A stretch of 57,893 nt of DNA from Spirochaetaceae bacterium (GCA_017622135.1 JAGARR010000051.1:1-57893), one strand, 5' to 3'. Positions 40,847-50,775 are shown, numbered from the stretch's first letter. The notes: generated by a model from the sequence alone, not told the origin. Program-made: numbers and translations.

Positions 40847-42595
40847 ATGGAAAACTACAAGGGTCTTGCAGCTTCTGAGGGCATTGGTGTTGGAGAGGTT
40901 TTTCTCGTCCCGGCCTCCGCCTCCCGGGTGATTCCCCAATATGCGATACAAGAGTTTGATATAAATGTGGAGTGGTATCGTCTGGAGGTGGCCATAGAGC
41001 GTGTCCGCCAGCGGTTTGAAAGCCAGATGAGTACCGTCAACAGCCAGTATGCCGACATCCTCCAGACCTACATCGTCATGTTGTCCGACACGGAATTCTT
41101 AGGCCAGGTCAGGAGCCAGCTTTCCAAGAGCTTTCAGAACATCGAGTCGGTGCTCCACAAGAAGGCCAGCGAGATGGCGGCGGTGCTGCGTTCCTCCGGG
41201 GACGAATACCTGTCGGAGCGGGCCAGCGACATCACCGACGTGTTCGGTCAGGTGGTGGACGAGCTTTTGGGATACAAGCCCTTTGACTACGATTTGGTTC
41301 CTGAGGGAAAGGTGGTGGTGGCTGATTCCGTCAGTCCAGCCGACGCGGTGGCCCTGTTCCGACGGAAGCTGGTGGGGCTGGTGGCCAGCGAGGGTGGCGT
41401 TACCAGCCATCTGGCAATCCTGGCCCGGAACAATCGCCTGCCTGCCGTCTTGGGCATCAAGGGCATCACCTCAAAGCTGGAGTCGGGACAGCAGGTGGTG
41501 GTGGACGGCACCCAGGGACTGGTGATTGCAAATCCTGACGAAAAGACCCTGAAGAAATACCGCAAATCCGAGCTTGCCAAGCAGAAGGAGACAAAGGGGC
41601 TTGCCAAGCTGAAGGGCAAGGCTGCCACCACTGCCGACGGGGTTTCCTTCACCCTGCTGGCCAACATCGGCTCCCCGGAGGAGGCCCAGCTGGCTCTGGA
41701 TGAGGGTGCCGAGGGAATCGGTTTGTTTCGCACTGAGTTTCTGTTCATGGGGGCGGTGCAGGATGCCCGCAAGTCTGGTTCCTCTGGTGTGCATTCCGTT
41801 TCCGAGACGGCCCAGCTGGCGGCTTATCGGCAGGTGCTGGAAATTATGGGGGAGCGGCCCGTCATCATCAGGACCTTGGATACTGGTGGCGACAAGCTCA
41901 TCAAGGAGGCGGGCATCCATACGGATTCTGAGCAGAATCCCCTGCTGGGCAATCGGGCAATCCGCTTGACTCTGGCCCACAAATCCCTGTTCAAACGGCA
42001 GCTGCGGGCCTTGTATCGTGCTAGTGTCTACGGCAATCTCAAGATTATGCTTCCGCTGGTTACCCACGGAATTCAGGTGGTGGAGACCCTTGAGCTGATT
42101 GCCGAGGTGAAGAGAGAGCTGGCTGCCGAGGAGATTCCCTTCAGGCCGGATGTGCCGGTGGGCATCATGGTGGAGACTGCTGCTGCCGCTGTTTCCGCCG
42201 ACATCTTTGCCGCCCATTCGGACTTTTTTTCCATCGGGACAAATGACTTGACCCAGTATGTGCTGGGCATTGACCGGGAGAATCCCTCTGTGGCGGAGCT
42301 GTATGACGACAAGAACGTGGCCGTGCTGCGGCTCATCAAGTATACGGTGGACTGTGCCGAAAAGGCAGGAATTCCCGTATCGGTTTGCGGGGAAATGGCT
42401 GGTTCCCCGGATCGGGCCCTGCTGCTGGCGGGCTTGGGCGTGCGGACTATGAGCATGGTTCCCACACGGATTGGTGTCATCAAGAAGGCCTTGGCTTCCC
42501 ACAAGCTGAAGGAGCTGGAGGACATGGCCAACGGGAGTCTCAGCGGTGATTTCAAGATGAGCCAGGGAAAGGGCAGCGGCAAGACAAGGAGTTGA
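40847..42595 (+). CDS. ptsI: Phosphoenolpyruvate-protein phosphotransferase (PTS enzyme I)
   Basis: The 582-residue enzyme takes phosphate from phosphoenolpyruvate and passes it to HPr. The N-terminal HPr-binding and swivelling domains carry the phospho-histidine in GGVTSHLAILARNN (about residue 187). The C-terminal barrel has FRTEFLFMG, RTLDTGGDKLIKEAG, GIMVETAAAAV, SIGTNDLTQYVLGIDRENP and the Cys in VCGEMAGSP (about 514). No HPr or sugar permease genes are nearby; in treponemes the system is thought to be regulatory. GAAGGG abuts ATG directly, an unusually close ribosome site. der follows in the next frame after one base. Confidence 0.96.
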   Translation: MENYKGLAASEGIGVGEVFLVPASASRVIPQYAIQEFDINVEWYRLEVAIERVRQRFESQMSTVNSQYADILQTYIVMLSDTEFLGQVRSQLSKSFQNIESVLHKKASEMAAVLRSSGDEYLSERASDITDVFGQVVDELLGYKPFDYDLVPEGKVVVADSVSPADAVALFRRKLVGLVASEGGVTSHLAILARNNRLPAVLGIKGITSKLESGQQVVVDGTQGLVIANPDEKTLKKYRKSELAKQKETKGLAKLKGKAATTADGVSFTLLANIGSPEEAQLALDEGAEGIGLFRTEFLFMGAVQDARKSGSSGVHSVSETAQLAAYRQVLEIMGERPVIIRTLDTGGDKLIKEAGIHTDSEQNPLLGNRAIRLTLAHKSLFKRQLRALYRASVYGNLKIMLPLVTHGIQVVETLELIAEVKRELAAEEIPFRPDVPVGIMVETAAAAVSADIFAAHSDFFSIGTNDLTQYVLGIDRENPSVAELYDDKNVAVLRLIKYTVDCAEKAGIPVSVCGEMAGSPDRALLLAGLGVRTMSMVPTRIGVIKKALASHKLKELEDMANGSLSGDFKMSQGKGSGKTRS

Positions 42596-42596
42596 T

Positions 42597-44084
42597 ATGG
42601 GCAAGAGATTTTCCAAGGAGAAGCCAAAGTCAGGACAGCTGGAGGAGGACTTTCTCCAGATAGATTCACAAGGGATTTCAGGGGAGCTGGCTATGGAGGA
42701 GGCTGGATTCAGTAGGGACAAGAAGTACCGCAACCTGCCCCTGGTGGTGATAGCTGGCCGTCCTAACGTGGGAAAGTCCACCCTTTTTAATCGGTTGCTC
42801 CATCGTCGCCGTGCCATTACAGACCCAACCCCCGGCGTTACCCGTGATCCCATCCAGGAGACGGCCTTCATCAACGGCTATCCTGTGAACCTGATGGATA
42901 CTGGCGGCTTCAAGCTGGACCGTGACATTGGCTCCATGGAGGCGGTGATGGACGAGCTGGTGGTGGAGCAGACCATTCGCTCTCTGGAAAAGGCCGATGT
43001 CATCCTGCTGCTGCTGGATGCGGGGCTCATCACTGGGGAGGACGAGGAGTTCATCGACCTGCTGCGGCCCTATTGGAAAAAGGTGATTGCTGCCGTCAAC
43101 AAGACCGAGGGAGGCAGGCTGGAGGAAGAGGCCTGGAACTACATGCGGTTCGGCTTTGAGACACTGCTGTTCATTTCCGCTGAGCATGGGGACCGTATCC
43201 CTGAGTTGAAGGAGCAGCTCCTTTCACGGCTGGACTTTTCGGCGGTGGAGGAGGATTTTGGCGGGGAGCCGGTGCGGGTGGCCATTTTGGGCAAGCCCAA
43301 TACGGGCAAGTCTACTCTGGCAAACCGCCTCACCCACACGGAGGCCTCCATCGTCTGCGATTACGCTGGCACTACCCGTGACGTGGTGGAGGGAAGCTTC
43401 ATCTACAAGGAGCGGAATTTTCAGGTGCTGGACACAGCGGGAATCAGGCGCAAGGCCAAGGTGAAGGAGAACGTGGAGTATTATTCCGTGAACCGGGCTA
43501 TCAAGACTCTGGACCGCTGCGAGGTGGTGTTCCTGATGATTGACGCCCAGGATGGGCTGGCGGAGCAGGACAAGAAGATTGCCGCTCTGGCCCATGACCG
43601 GGGACGGGGAGTCATCTTTGTGCTGAATAAGTGGGACACCCAGGAGCAGGGACGCAAGGCTCTGCGGAAGGCGGAGGAGAACATCCGCATTATGTTCGGC
43701 CACATGGGCTACGCCCCGGTAATTGCCATCTCCGCCCTGGAGGGAAAGGGAATGCAGGAGCTTTTGAACACGGCCTTGGAGATGCAGGCCCAGCTTCACC
43801 GCAAGATAGACACCGGCAGCCTGAACATGGCCTTGAAGGACTGGGTGGCCGCCTATCCTCCGCCTGCCAGCCGAACGGCCCACTTCAAGATGCGCTACAT
43901 GGTGCAGACCTCCACCAATCCCGTCAGCTTCCTGATTTTTGCCAGCCGTCCGGAGGTGGTGTCCGATTCCTATCTGGCGTATATCAAAAACAAAATTCGC
44001 AGCGACCTAGGCTTTGACAAGATTCCGGTGATGCTGGAGCTGAAGGCCAGCCGCAAGAAGTGGGAAGACCGGGAGAAATTCTGA
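42597..44084 (+). CDS. der: GTPase Der (EngA)
   Basis: The 495-residue protein has two consecutive GTPase domains and a KH-like domain and is needed for 50S ribosome assembly. Domain 1 (about 45-200) has GRPNVGKSTLFN, the switch DPTPGVTRDP and DTGGF. Domain 2 (about 220-395) has GKPNTGKSTLAN, DYAGTTRD, DTAGIRRK and NKWD. The KH-like part ends ASRKKWEDR. An extra ~40-residue charged N-terminal tail (GKRFSKEKPKSGQLEEDF) precedes the first G domain. AAGGAG lies six bases before ATG. Confidence 0.95.
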   Translation: MGKRFSKEKPKSGQLEEDFLQIDSQGISGELAMEEAGFSRDKKYRNLPLVVIAGRPNVGKSTLFNRLLHRRRAITDPTPGVTRDPIQETAFINGYPVNLMDTGGFKLDRDIGSMEAVMDELVVEQTIRSLEKADVILLLLDAGLITGEDEEFIDLLRPYWKKVIAAVNKTEGGRLEEEAWNYMRFGFETLLFISAEHGDRIPELKEQLLSRLDFSAVEEDFGGEPVRVAILGKPNTGKSTLANRLTHTEASIVCDYAGTTRDVVEGSFIYKERNFQVLDTAGIRRKAKVKENVEYYSVNRAIKTLDRCEVVFLMIDAQDGLAEQDKKIAALAHDRGRGVIFVLNKWDTQEQGRKALRKAEENIRIMFGHMGYAPVIAISALEGKGMQELLNTALEMQAQLHRKIDTGSLNMALKDWVAAYPPPASRTAHFKMRYMVQTSTNPVSFLIFASRPEVVSDSYLAYIKNKIRSDLGFDKIPVMLELKASRKKWEDREKF

Positions 44085-44446
44085 TGGCATCCTATTCGAT
44101 TGGGGAGATGGAGGAGCTGACGGGAATCAAGGCTCACGTGCTGCGGTACTGGGAGGAGGTGATTCCCAGTCTTGCCCCCAAGAAGGACTTGGGCGGCCGG
44201 CGGGCCTACTCCCAGCGGGATTTCCAGACGGTGATGCGGCTCAAGTACCTGATTCAGGAAAGACGCTTTACCATCGAGGGGGCTCGGTCGGAGATGATTG
44301 CTGAGGCTGGGGCCTACGTTTCTCCCCAGCAGGAGCTGTCTTCCGCTCTGGAAACTATTTCGGAGCTGCGTTCTTCCCTGACGGAATTGTTCATGCTGGT
44401 AAAAAAATATCGCAAGACTGGAGGCACTTCGAGTGGCTTACAATAA
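44084..44446 (+). CDS. MerR-family transcriptional regulator
   Basis: The 120-residue protein has the MerR winged helix at residues 1-72: YSIGEMEELTGIKAHVLRYW, then GGRRAYSQRDFQTVMRLKYL. A coiled-coil tail follows, with no obvious ligand domain and no metal-binding cysteines. ATG 44084 overlaps the der stop as TGATG, with GGGAG upstream, so expression is coupled to der. Such short members exist beside der in other treponemes by my recollection, which I could not check. Confidence 0.88.
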   Translation: MASYSIGEMEELTGIKAHVLRYWEEVIPSLAPKKDLGGRRAYSQRDFQTVMRLKYLIQERRFTIEGARSEMIAEAGAYVSPQQELSSALETISELRSSLTELFMLVKKYRKTGGTSSGLQ

Positions 44447-45818
44447 AAAAAATCATCAAGATAAGGGTGGGAACAGGCCGGAACAAAGTGCCAGGCCGGA
44501 AACAGATTTCGGGCGGAAAACAGTGTCTCGGCCCCAAAAGGATTCTGCAAAGAGAAGGCCTGCCGCTCCGGGAGTGGAGCTGCTGGAGGAGCTGCTGCCC
44601 CAGCTGCCTGCCGATTCCCGCCAGATTCTTGACAGCTTTGACACAATCGTTCAAGGAGTGCGGCCCCTTTCCTCACGGCAAATGCTTTCCCTGCCGGAGC
44701 ATATTCGCGAGCTTTCCCATCTGCTCACAGACCAGCGGGGCGGTCGTCGGGTGGGCTACCTCAATGACACTGCCCATCTTTCGGCCTACATGCGCTACTT
44801 CCAGTGGTGGAACCTGCTGCGGCTCACCAAGCTTTTTGCGGGGCTGACGGCCAGCCAGCTGAGCCTGCCAGATGAGGGTGTCTGCGTGGACATTGGGAGC
44901 GGCCCGCTGACCCTGCCAATTGCCCTGTGGCTGGCTCGTCCCGACCTGAGGAAAAAGCGGCTCACCTGGTATTGCATCGACTATTCCCAGCAGGCCCTGT
45001 CACTGGGAGAGGAGCTGTATCTTGCCGTGGCGGCTCGAACCTGTCGCTTACCAAGTTCGGCCCGAACCCTAGCTGAGGGAGGTACGACAGATGAGGTGGA
45101 GCCCTGGCGGATTGTCCGAATCAAGGGAGAGCTGGGGGTGTCCATACGGCAGAAGGCTCATCTGGTGACCGCCGCCAACGTGTTCAACGAGGTTGTGGAG
45201 GGCTCCGGAAAGCCCCCGGAGTTTACCGCCAAGCGGGCCGCCGACATCATCAGCCATTATGCCGCTGCTGAAGCCCAGGTGCTGGTGGTGGAGCCTGGAA
45301 CGCCGCCAGCTGCCCGTTTTCTGACTGCCTTCCGAGGGGCACTGGCTCGCAGGGGCTTTCGCATCACCGCTCCCTGTCCCGCCGGTATGGAATGGACTGG
45401 GGGCCTGGCACCAGCTGGGGTGGAAAAGAGCTCCTGTGGCTGTCCCATGGACGGCAGCCGTGGCAGCAAGTGGTGCCACTTCACCTTTTCCACGGAGGCT
45501 GCTCCTGCCAAGCTGCAACGGCTTTCTGCCAGCGCCGGCCTCCCCAAGGAGCGTGCCAGTCTGGCCTTTGTGCTGGCCTCTTCTGCCGGAGCTGAGGCTG
45601 CCGAAGAACCGAATCTACTTTCCATCCGCATCATCTCGGAGCCCATCAGCCTGCCGGGAAATAGGGTCGGTTACTACGGCTGCTGCCGTCTGGGTCTGGT
45701 GCTGGTGGAATCCGCCGCCGGGAACGAGCTTGCGCCGGGAATGCTGGTGAGGCTGCCGAAGCCTGGAAATCCCAGGGTTGACCGCAAGAGCGGGGCGGTG
45801 CTGGTGGGCGAGTGGTAG
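44433..45818 (+). CDS. Rsm22-like methyltransferase-fold protein
   Basis: The 461-residue protein has a basic disordered N-terminus (1-45), then helices and a SAM-binding fold with VCVDIGSGPLTLPIAL (about residue 150), LTWYCIDYSQQAL and VLVVEPGTPPAARF. The C-terminal part carries cysteines in APCPAG, CGCPMDG and KWCHFTF, as in the Rsm22 family, where they bind an iron-sulfur cluster. Rsm22 proteins assist small ribosomal subunit assembly and may methylate rRNA. The start is GTG 44433, with GGAGG nine bases upstream and a 14-base overlap with the preceding gene. A ribosome-linked neighbourhood (der) fits this role. Confidence 0.8.
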   Translation: MAYNKKNHQDKGGNRPEQSARPETDFGRKTVSRPQKDSAKRRPAAPGVELLEELLPQLPADSRQILDSFDTIVQGVRPLSSRQMLSLPEHIRELSHLLTDQRGGRRVGYLNDTAHLSAYMRYFQWWNLLRLTKLFAGLTASQLSLPDEGVCVDIGSGPLTLPIALWLARPDLRKKRLTWYCIDYSQQALSLGEELYLAVAARTCRLPSSARTLAEGGTTDEVEPWRIVRIKGELGVSIRQKAHLVTAANVFNEVVEGSGKPPEFTAKRAADIISHYAAAEAQVLVVEPGTPPAARFLTAFRGALARRGFRITAPCPAGMEWTGGLAPAGVEKSSCGCPMDGSRGSKWCHFTFSTEAAPAKLQRLSASAGLPKERASLAFVLASSAGAEAAEEPNLLSIRIISEPISLPGNRVGYYGCCRLGLVLVESAAGNELAPGMLVRLPKPGNPRVDRKSGAVLVGEW

Positions 45819-45969
45819 CACAACTCCCGTACTTTTGTAGGAAAAAGCCTTTCATTTTGTTGTTTTTTCCTGTAGTTATGCTAGAATGGATATTCATAGT
45901 CTCCTTCCCCTCTATTTTTACCGATGTTTTGCTATGACAGGGGATGGGATGATGGAGGGTAAAATAAGC

Positions 45970-48021
45970 ATGAAGACAAAAAACAAGCTGATATTCAGAA
46001 TCATCTTGCCGGTGAATATTGTCATTTTTGTGGGCCTGCTGATTTTGGCAGTGTTGATTTTTATGCAAGTGCGAAGCCGGATGATAGACTTGGTGCTGGA
46101 GGATGTCTTGGTGACAACGGACTTTTTCCTAGCCAAGGCCAACGAGGAGCGGGAAAAGCTGGCTTCGGCCATGGAATTTCTGGTGCAGGACGGCTCCCCC
46201 ATCGGCAATCTTTCTGACAGGAACTGGCTGCAGGAATTCTGTGGGGCCAACGGTCTGTCAAATGCGGCGGTGCTGGGAGGAAGCGGCTCCGTCATGGTCA
46301 GTGCCGAGCCGGGCGCATTCACCCTGCCGGTGGAGCAGCGGGCCATAGCCGCCGCCCGGGCCAGTGGCATCCAGACCTTCATCGTGGCGGGCAACGGAAA
46401 GATTTGCGCCTCCTGCGTGGTCCCCGTCTCCCTGCCGGAGGGGAATGCCCTGCTCCTGGTGGAGAAGTCCCTCTCCACCCATGCCTTCCTTTCCGATGTC
46501 ATCAGTGTCCCGGACACCTACTGCAGTCTTTATTTGGGCACCAACCGAATCGGCACCATTGTCCCCGGTGGCGCAGGCTCTGCCACCATGAACCCGGATA
46601 TCGCCCAGGAGGTCTTCCGCCTGGGGACCTATCCCGTCCTCACCACGGTGGACGGCCAGCAGTTCTGGGCAGTATACAAGAGGCTCCAGGCTCCAGAGCT
46701 GGAGGGTCAGGAGCCAGTGGTTTTTGTGCCCGGTCAGATTATCACTGCCGTGCGGCACTCCTACCTGATAATTGTAGTCTCAGTAATCCTGCAGGCGGCC
46801 GTGCTGTTTCTGCTGGTGGCCATCATCATCATCCTGCTGCTGCGGAGGCTGTTTCTCCGGCGCATCCAGAACCTGAACAGGGCCTTTTGCCAGTTGAACG
46901 GAGACAGCGGCCTGTCAGACTTGACCTACCGCATCAAGATACTGTATGACGACGAGATTGGCTCCATGGGCTCCGAGGTGAACCAGTTCATCGACACCCA
47001 GCATCAAATCATCTTGAGCGTGCGGAAGTCCAGCGACCACATCACTGAAAGCGCCGACACACTCTCCAGCCTGTCCAAGACGGCTGCAAGCTCCGCCCAG
47101 CAGATTTCCGTCGGCATTGAGGACGTGACTCAGCAGGTCCGTCAGCAGAATGAGGCTATGGGTGGTGTAAAGGGAATCCTCCAGACCAGCGTGGAGGGCA
47201 TTGGCAAGCTGGACAGCCTCATTGAGAACCAGTCGGCGGATATCATCGAGTCGTCGGCGGCAATAGAGGAGATGGTGGGAAACATCTCCGCCGTGTCCGG
47301 CTCCATCAACAAGATGGCCCAGGAATACCAGGAGCTTATCACCATCACCGAGTCAGGCCGCCAGCGGCAGAACGATGTGGCCAAGCAGATTGACACCATG
47401 GCGGAGCAGTCCCGCCATCTGGGTGAGGCGAACAACGTCATCTCCCAAATCGCCAGCCAGACCAACCTGCTGGCCATGAACGCCGCAATCGAGGCAGCCC
47501 ATGCGGGAGAGTCCGGCAAGGGATTTGCCGTGGTTGCCGACGAAATCCGCAAGCTCGCCGAAACTGCCGCCACCCAGTCCAAGGCCATCAAGATGGAGCT
47601 GGGGAACATCACCGCCACCATCAGGAGCGTGGTGGAGACCTCCGCCATATCTGTGGAGGAATTCGACCAGATTAGCGGCAAGGTTTCCAGCACGGAGAAT
47701 CTGGTGCGAGAAATTGACGGTGCCATGTTGGAGCAGCAGGAGGCCTCCAAGCAGGTTCTGTCTTCCTTGCGGGACATAAACGATGCGAGCATGAAGGTTC
47801 AGCAGACCTCCAAGGAGATGCGGGACAATATTGGAGAGCTCCACAGCTCCGCCGACAGCCTGGAGGCCATTGCCAACAGCGTTGCCAGCAGTATGCAGGA
47901 GATGGGTGCCGGCATCCATGAAATCAGCTCTGCGGCCGAGGATGTGTCCAACCAGGCAACAAGAACCAAGGTGGCCATCAACATCCTGGACAAGATTTTG
48001 GAAAAGTTCAAGCTGTCTTGA
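45970..48021 (+). CDS. Methyl-accepting chemotaxis protein
   Basis: The chemoreceptor of 683 residues has membrane helix 1 at about 11-32, a periplasmic sensor domain (about 33-265, Cache-like), membrane helix 2 at about 268-292, a HAMP domain and the cytoplasmic coiled coil. The hairpin tip reads [20 protein letters not shown] (about 505-525) and is intact, so it should signal to CheW/CheA. The start is taken as ATG 45970, with GGAGGG ten bases upstream; ATGs at 45949-45952 are possible. The ligand is unknown. A hairpin terminator follows at 48096. Confidence 0.93.
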   Translation: MKTKNKLIFRIILPVNIVIFVGLLILAVLIFMQVRSRMIDLVLEDVLVTTDFFLAKANEEREKLASAMEFLVQDGSPIGNLSDRNWLQEFCGANGLSNAAVLGGSGSVMVSAEPGAFTLPVEQRAIAAARASGIQTFIVAGNGKICASCVVPVSLPEGNALLLVEKSLSTHAFLSDVISVPDTYCSLYLGTNRIGTIVPGGAGSATMNPDIAQEVFRLGTYPVLTTVDGQQFWAVYKRLQAPELEGQEPVVFVPGQIITAVRHSYLIIVVSVILQAAVLFLLVAIIIILLLRRLFLRRIQNLNRAFCQLNGDSGLSDLTYRIKILYDDEIGSMGSEVNQFIDTQHQIILSVRKSSDHITESADTLSSLSKTAASSAQQISVGIEDVTQQVRQQNEAMGGVKGILQTSVEGIGKLDSLIENQSADIIESSAAIEEMVGNISAVSGSINKMAQEYQELITITESGRQRQNDVAKQIDTMAEQSRHLGEANNVISQIASQTNLLAMNAAIEAAHAGESGKGFAVVADEIRKLAETAATQSKAIKMELGNITATIRSVVETSAISVEEFDQISGKVSSTENLVREIDGAMLEQQEASKQVLSSLRDINDASMKVQQTSKEMRDNIGELHSSADSLEAIANSVASSMQEMGAGIHEISSAAEDVSNQATRTKVAINILDKILEKFKLS

Positions 48022-48095
48022 TTCTGGGATGGGTGCATGGTCCGACGCTTGTGTCGAAGCAGGGAATGCGTCTGTCCACAATTTCTGATGAGAAC

Positions 48096-48132
48096 GCCTG
48101 GTTTCGCCGCTTTGGGGAGGCCAGGCATTTTT
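48096..48132 (+). terminator. Rho-independent terminator of the chemoreceptor gene
   Basis: GCCTGG (48096-48101) pairs with CCAGGC (48121-48126), followed by ATTTTTG. Confidence 0.7.
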
Positions 48133-48161
48133 GTGAAAACTGATGATGATTTTTCCCGATG

Positions 48162-48211
48162 GTTAGCATAAGATAACTATTGACTTTTTTATCGAGTTAG
48201 CATAGAGTAAC
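48162..48211 (+). promoter_or_regulatory. Promoter with two 16-bp operator-like repeats
   Basis: GTTAGCATAAGATAAC (48162-48177) and GTTAGCATAGAGTAAC (48196-48211) are direct copies with three mismatches, each with GTTA/TAAC ends. TTGACT (48180-48185) and TAGAGT (48203-48208) form a promoter with a 17-base spacer. The first copy abuts the -35 and the second covers the -10, as expected for a repressor. The form loosely resembles DtxR-family metal boxes (inference). It drives the operon at 48281-53768. Confidence 0.7.
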
Positions 48212-48280
48212 CTCCACGTTTTCAAATGACCAAATCTTATGGCAGCCATTAGGTTTGGCTCTATCAGGAGGTGCATGAAC

Positions 48281-48955
48281 ATGGTGGACTATTCCAATGT
48301 CCAGAATTGCTATGACTACCTAAAATCCCAGGGTGGCATTGCCTATATTGATACGAGAGGGGGACTTTCCATGGAAGGAAACACCTTGGACTCCTTCTAC
48401 AATGGTATTTTCAAAAAAGTTGACGGTTACAAGTTGTTCCAGCAGCCTGGAAACGGCTTGCTGAACTTCAAGGTGGTGGAGATTCCTGCCAATGCGGATG
48501 AAATCCTGCTGTTGGAAAATAAGGAGAAGATTCAGGAATTTCTGGACAAGGGCGGCATCATCATCAGCTTTACCCAGAATTATCTGGAATGGCTACCGGG
48601 CAATTCCTTGTATGAAGCTAGCCCTACAGCAATCAAGGATAGAATGGTGGTAGCCTGTGGTCATCCCATTACCGAAGGCGTGCGGGAATACGATATGAAT
48701 TTTCGCTGCGGGGTGAAGGGCTTCTTCAACCGTGGATTTTTTAAGGCACCGGCAGGAGCCACCGTCATTCTAAAGGACTCCGACGGCGAGTGCGTTGCCT
48801 ACATCGACTCGGCCACCACCAAGGGGGTAATTTTGAGCACCGCCGGCGCAGATTTGGTGGGCTTCGGTCTGGCAGAAAGCAGCACGGCAAAGCGGCTGGG
48901 AGTAAACCTGATGCTGTGGCTGGAAAAAACGATGAGGGAACGGGAGGCGGCATGA
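48281..48955 (+). CDS. Glutamine-amidotransferase-like protein A, unknown function
   Basis: The 224-residue cytosolic protein, without signal peptide, reads like an alpha/beta class I amidotransferase-like (ThuA-like) fold: IQEFLDKGGIIISFTQNYLE, HPITEGV, then GVILSTAGADLVGFGL. No Cys-His-Glu triad is evident, so it may not hydrolyse glutamine. AGGAGG lies nine bases before ATG 48281; ATG 48275 is an alternative. It is the first gene of the operon and overlaps the next gene by four bases (ATGA). The next gene has a similar general layout, so the two may form a heterodimer. No family recognised. Confidence 0.7.
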   Translation: MVDYSNVQNCYDYLKSQGGIAYIDTRGGLSMEGNTLDSFYNGIFKKVDGYKLFQQPGNGLLNFKVVEIPANADEILLLENKEKIQEFLDKGGIIISFTQNYLEWLPGNSLYEASPTAIKDRMVVACGHPITEGVREYDMNFRCGVKGFFNRGFFKAPAGATVILKDSDGECVAYIDSATTKGVILSTAGADLVGFGLAESSTAKRLGVNLMLWLEKTMREREAA

Positions 48956-49587
48956 AGACAGCATTGATTACTGGAGGCTCCAGCTTCCAGCAGGGATTTT
49001 TGAAGGTCCATGGCGGAAAATTCGGCGCATTGTTCGACAAGGTGTTCTATCTTCCCCGTCTACATGAGGAGGAGCTGGAGGGCTTTGACTGCGTGGTGAT
49101 TGCCACCGGCTTGAATCCAGATTTTCTGATGCAGAATTCCAAAAAAATTGTGTCCTATCTGGAACAGGGTGGCAATGTGGTGACCTTCGGCAGCGTGCGT
49201 CCTCCCTACATTCCCCACATTTCCTTTCAGCCCTGCGAGACGAATTTCTGGTGGTGGATTCACCCCGGAGCGGATCTGCCCCTCTATGCCTACGATCAGA
49301 ATCACAGCCTGTGGAATTACCTTGAGGTGCGGGAGTGCAAGTGGCACTACCACGGAACCTTTGAGGTGGACGAGGGCTGCCAGAAGATTCTGGTGGATGA
49401 GGTGGGCCGCCCCATCCTGTACAAGGATGACTGCCACTTTGCCGGAACGATGTATGTCACCTCCTTGGACCCCGATTACCATATCGGGCAGGGATTTATG
49501 CCCACCACCGTTCCCTTCATGGAGAAATTCATGCAGTGGGTTACTAGCGACATTGAGGCCAAGCTGGCCCAGAAGGAGAGTGCCTAA
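48952..49587 (+). CDS. Glutamine-amidotransferase-like protein B, unknown function
   Basis: The 211-residue cytosolic protein shares with gene A the motif order: an early strand (MKTALITGG), then FDCVVIATGL, IVSYLEQGGNVVTFGSV and a C-terminal helix pair. It is rich in Trp, His and Cys in the middle (CETNFWWWIHPG; ECKWHYHGTF; KDDCHFAG), a pattern able to bind metal or haem (inference). The overlap ATGA at the start and TAATG at the end show coupling to the genes on both sides. No family recognised. Confidence 0.7.
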   Translation: MKTALITGGSSFQQGFLKVHGGKFGALFDKVFYLPRLHEEELEGFDCVVIATGLNPDFLMQNSKKIVSYLEQGGNVVTFGSVRPPYIPHISFQPCETNFWWWIHPGADLPLYAYDQNHSLWNYLEVRECKWHYHGTFEVDEGCQKILVDEVGRPILYKDDCHFAGTMYVTSLDPDYHIGQGFMPTTVPFMEKFMQWVTSDIEAKLAQKESA

Positions 49588-50729
49588 TGCGTCGTATTTT
49601 TTTTACCGCTATAAGTTGTCTATTGCTAACCTGCCTGTTGGCAGGACTTGCTGGTTGTGCCAAGAAGGATTCGTCCGCTGCTGGAGCGGCTGCATCCTCT
49701 GTGGGAAAGGCTGCCCTTACCCGCACCATCGTTGACCAAGTGGGCAACACCGTTCATCTGCCGGAAAAGATTGAGCGGGTGGTCATCGCCTCGGTGTGGC
49801 CCCTGGCTTCGGTCTACTGCCAGATGTTCGGTACGGACAAGTTGGTGGGCCTTGACCCTGCCATTGTCAGTGCGGCGGAAAACTCCATGCTGATAAAGAT
49901 TGCCCCGGACATCGGCACCATTGAGACGGGCTTTAGCAAGAATGGCAACCTGAACGCCGAGGAGCTTTTGGCCCTGGACCCGGATGTGGTTTTCTATACA
50001 TCGGGTGTTATGGCAGACTACGATATTGCTACCCAAGCGGGTATTCCTGCGGTGGGATTTAGCCTCAGCATCAAGGACTACAATGCGGTGGAGACCATCC
50101 ACACCTGGATTGAGCAGCTGGCCGCTGTGATGGGAGTTGACCCCGGAGACAACAGTGCATACCTGGAGTATGGCCGTAGGATTCAGCAGCTGGTAGCCGA
50201 GCGGATTGCCACGGTGCCAGAGGAGGAGCGGCCGCAGGCCATGTTCATCCACCGGTACGACAATGCTACCCTTGCGGTGCCTGGTTCAGGAACCTGGGCG
50301 GACTATTGGATTACTGCCAGCGGAGCACGTAATGTGGCGGCTGAAAATACCGGCACCCCTTCGGTTTCCATTGAGCAAATCTACAGCTGGAATCCAGAGC
50401 GCATCTACATCACCAACTTTAACGATGCCCTGCCGGAAGACCTGTACGGCAATACACTGGGGGGCCATGACTGGAGCTCTGTGACGGCCGTGCAGGAGCA
50501 GCAGGTGAAAAAGGTTCCGTTGGGAATCTACCGCTGGTACGTCACCAATACCGACTCCCCCTTGATGCTCCTGTGGATGGCAAAGCAGCATCATCCCGAT
50601 CTCTTTGCTGACATTGACTTGGACAAGACTGTGTCCGACTTCTACAAGGAGTTCTACAATCTTGACTTGACTGCGGAGGATATCCAGGCCATCTGGAATC
50701 CCGTCCGTGAGGCGGCAGGCGGCGCGTAA
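49587..50729 (+). CDS. Lipoprotein substrate-binding protein 1 of a FecCD-type importer
   Basis: The 380-residue protein has a lipoprotein signal (LAGLAGC lipobox near residue 22). The TroA/PF01497 pattern follows: RVVIASVWPLASVYCQMFG, LLALDPDVVFYTSG, AGIPAVGFSL, a long linking helix, then WADYWITASGARNV, EQIYSWNPERIYI and LLWMAKQHHPDLF. It should capture a chelate in the periplasm. It starts by TAATG overlap with the previous stop. The next gene encodes a related second binding protein. A strong hairpin follows. Confidence 0.92.
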   Translation: MRRIFFTAISCLLLTCLLAGLAGCAKKDSSAAGAAASSVGKAALTRTIVDQVGNTVHLPEKIERVVIASVWPLASVYCQMFGTDKLVGLDPAIVSAAENSMLIKIAPDIGTIETGFSKNGNLNAEELLALDPDVVFYTSGVMADYDIATQAGIPAVGFSLSIKDYNAVETIHTWIEQLAAVMGVDPGDNSAYLEYGRRIQQLVAERIATVPEEERPQAMFIHRYDNATLAVPGSGTWADYWITASGARNVAAENTGTPSVSIEQIYSWNPERIYITNFNDALPEDLYGNTLGGHDWSSVTAVQEQQVKKVPLGIYRWYVTNTDSPLMLLWMAKQHHPDLFADIDLDKTVSDFYKEFYNLDLTAEDIQAIWNPVREAAGGA

Positions 50730-50745
50730 GGCACCTTGCCCTATT

Positions 50746-50775
50746 CTGCGGCAGCCGGCATCGGGACTGCCGCAG
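50746..50775 (+). other. Intra-operon stem-loop between the two binding-protein genes
   Basis: CTGCGGCAG (50746-50754) pairs perfectly with CTGCCGCAG (50767-50775) across a 12-base loop. No T run follows. It probably protects the upstream mRNA from 3' decay, raising binding-protein 1 over the rest. Confidence 0.55.

Noticed and set aside
41471..42874. 467-codon open frame on the minus strand across ptsI and der
   Set aside because: Both plus-strand genes have full catalytic motifs; the antisense frame is a by-product of GC-rich codon use.
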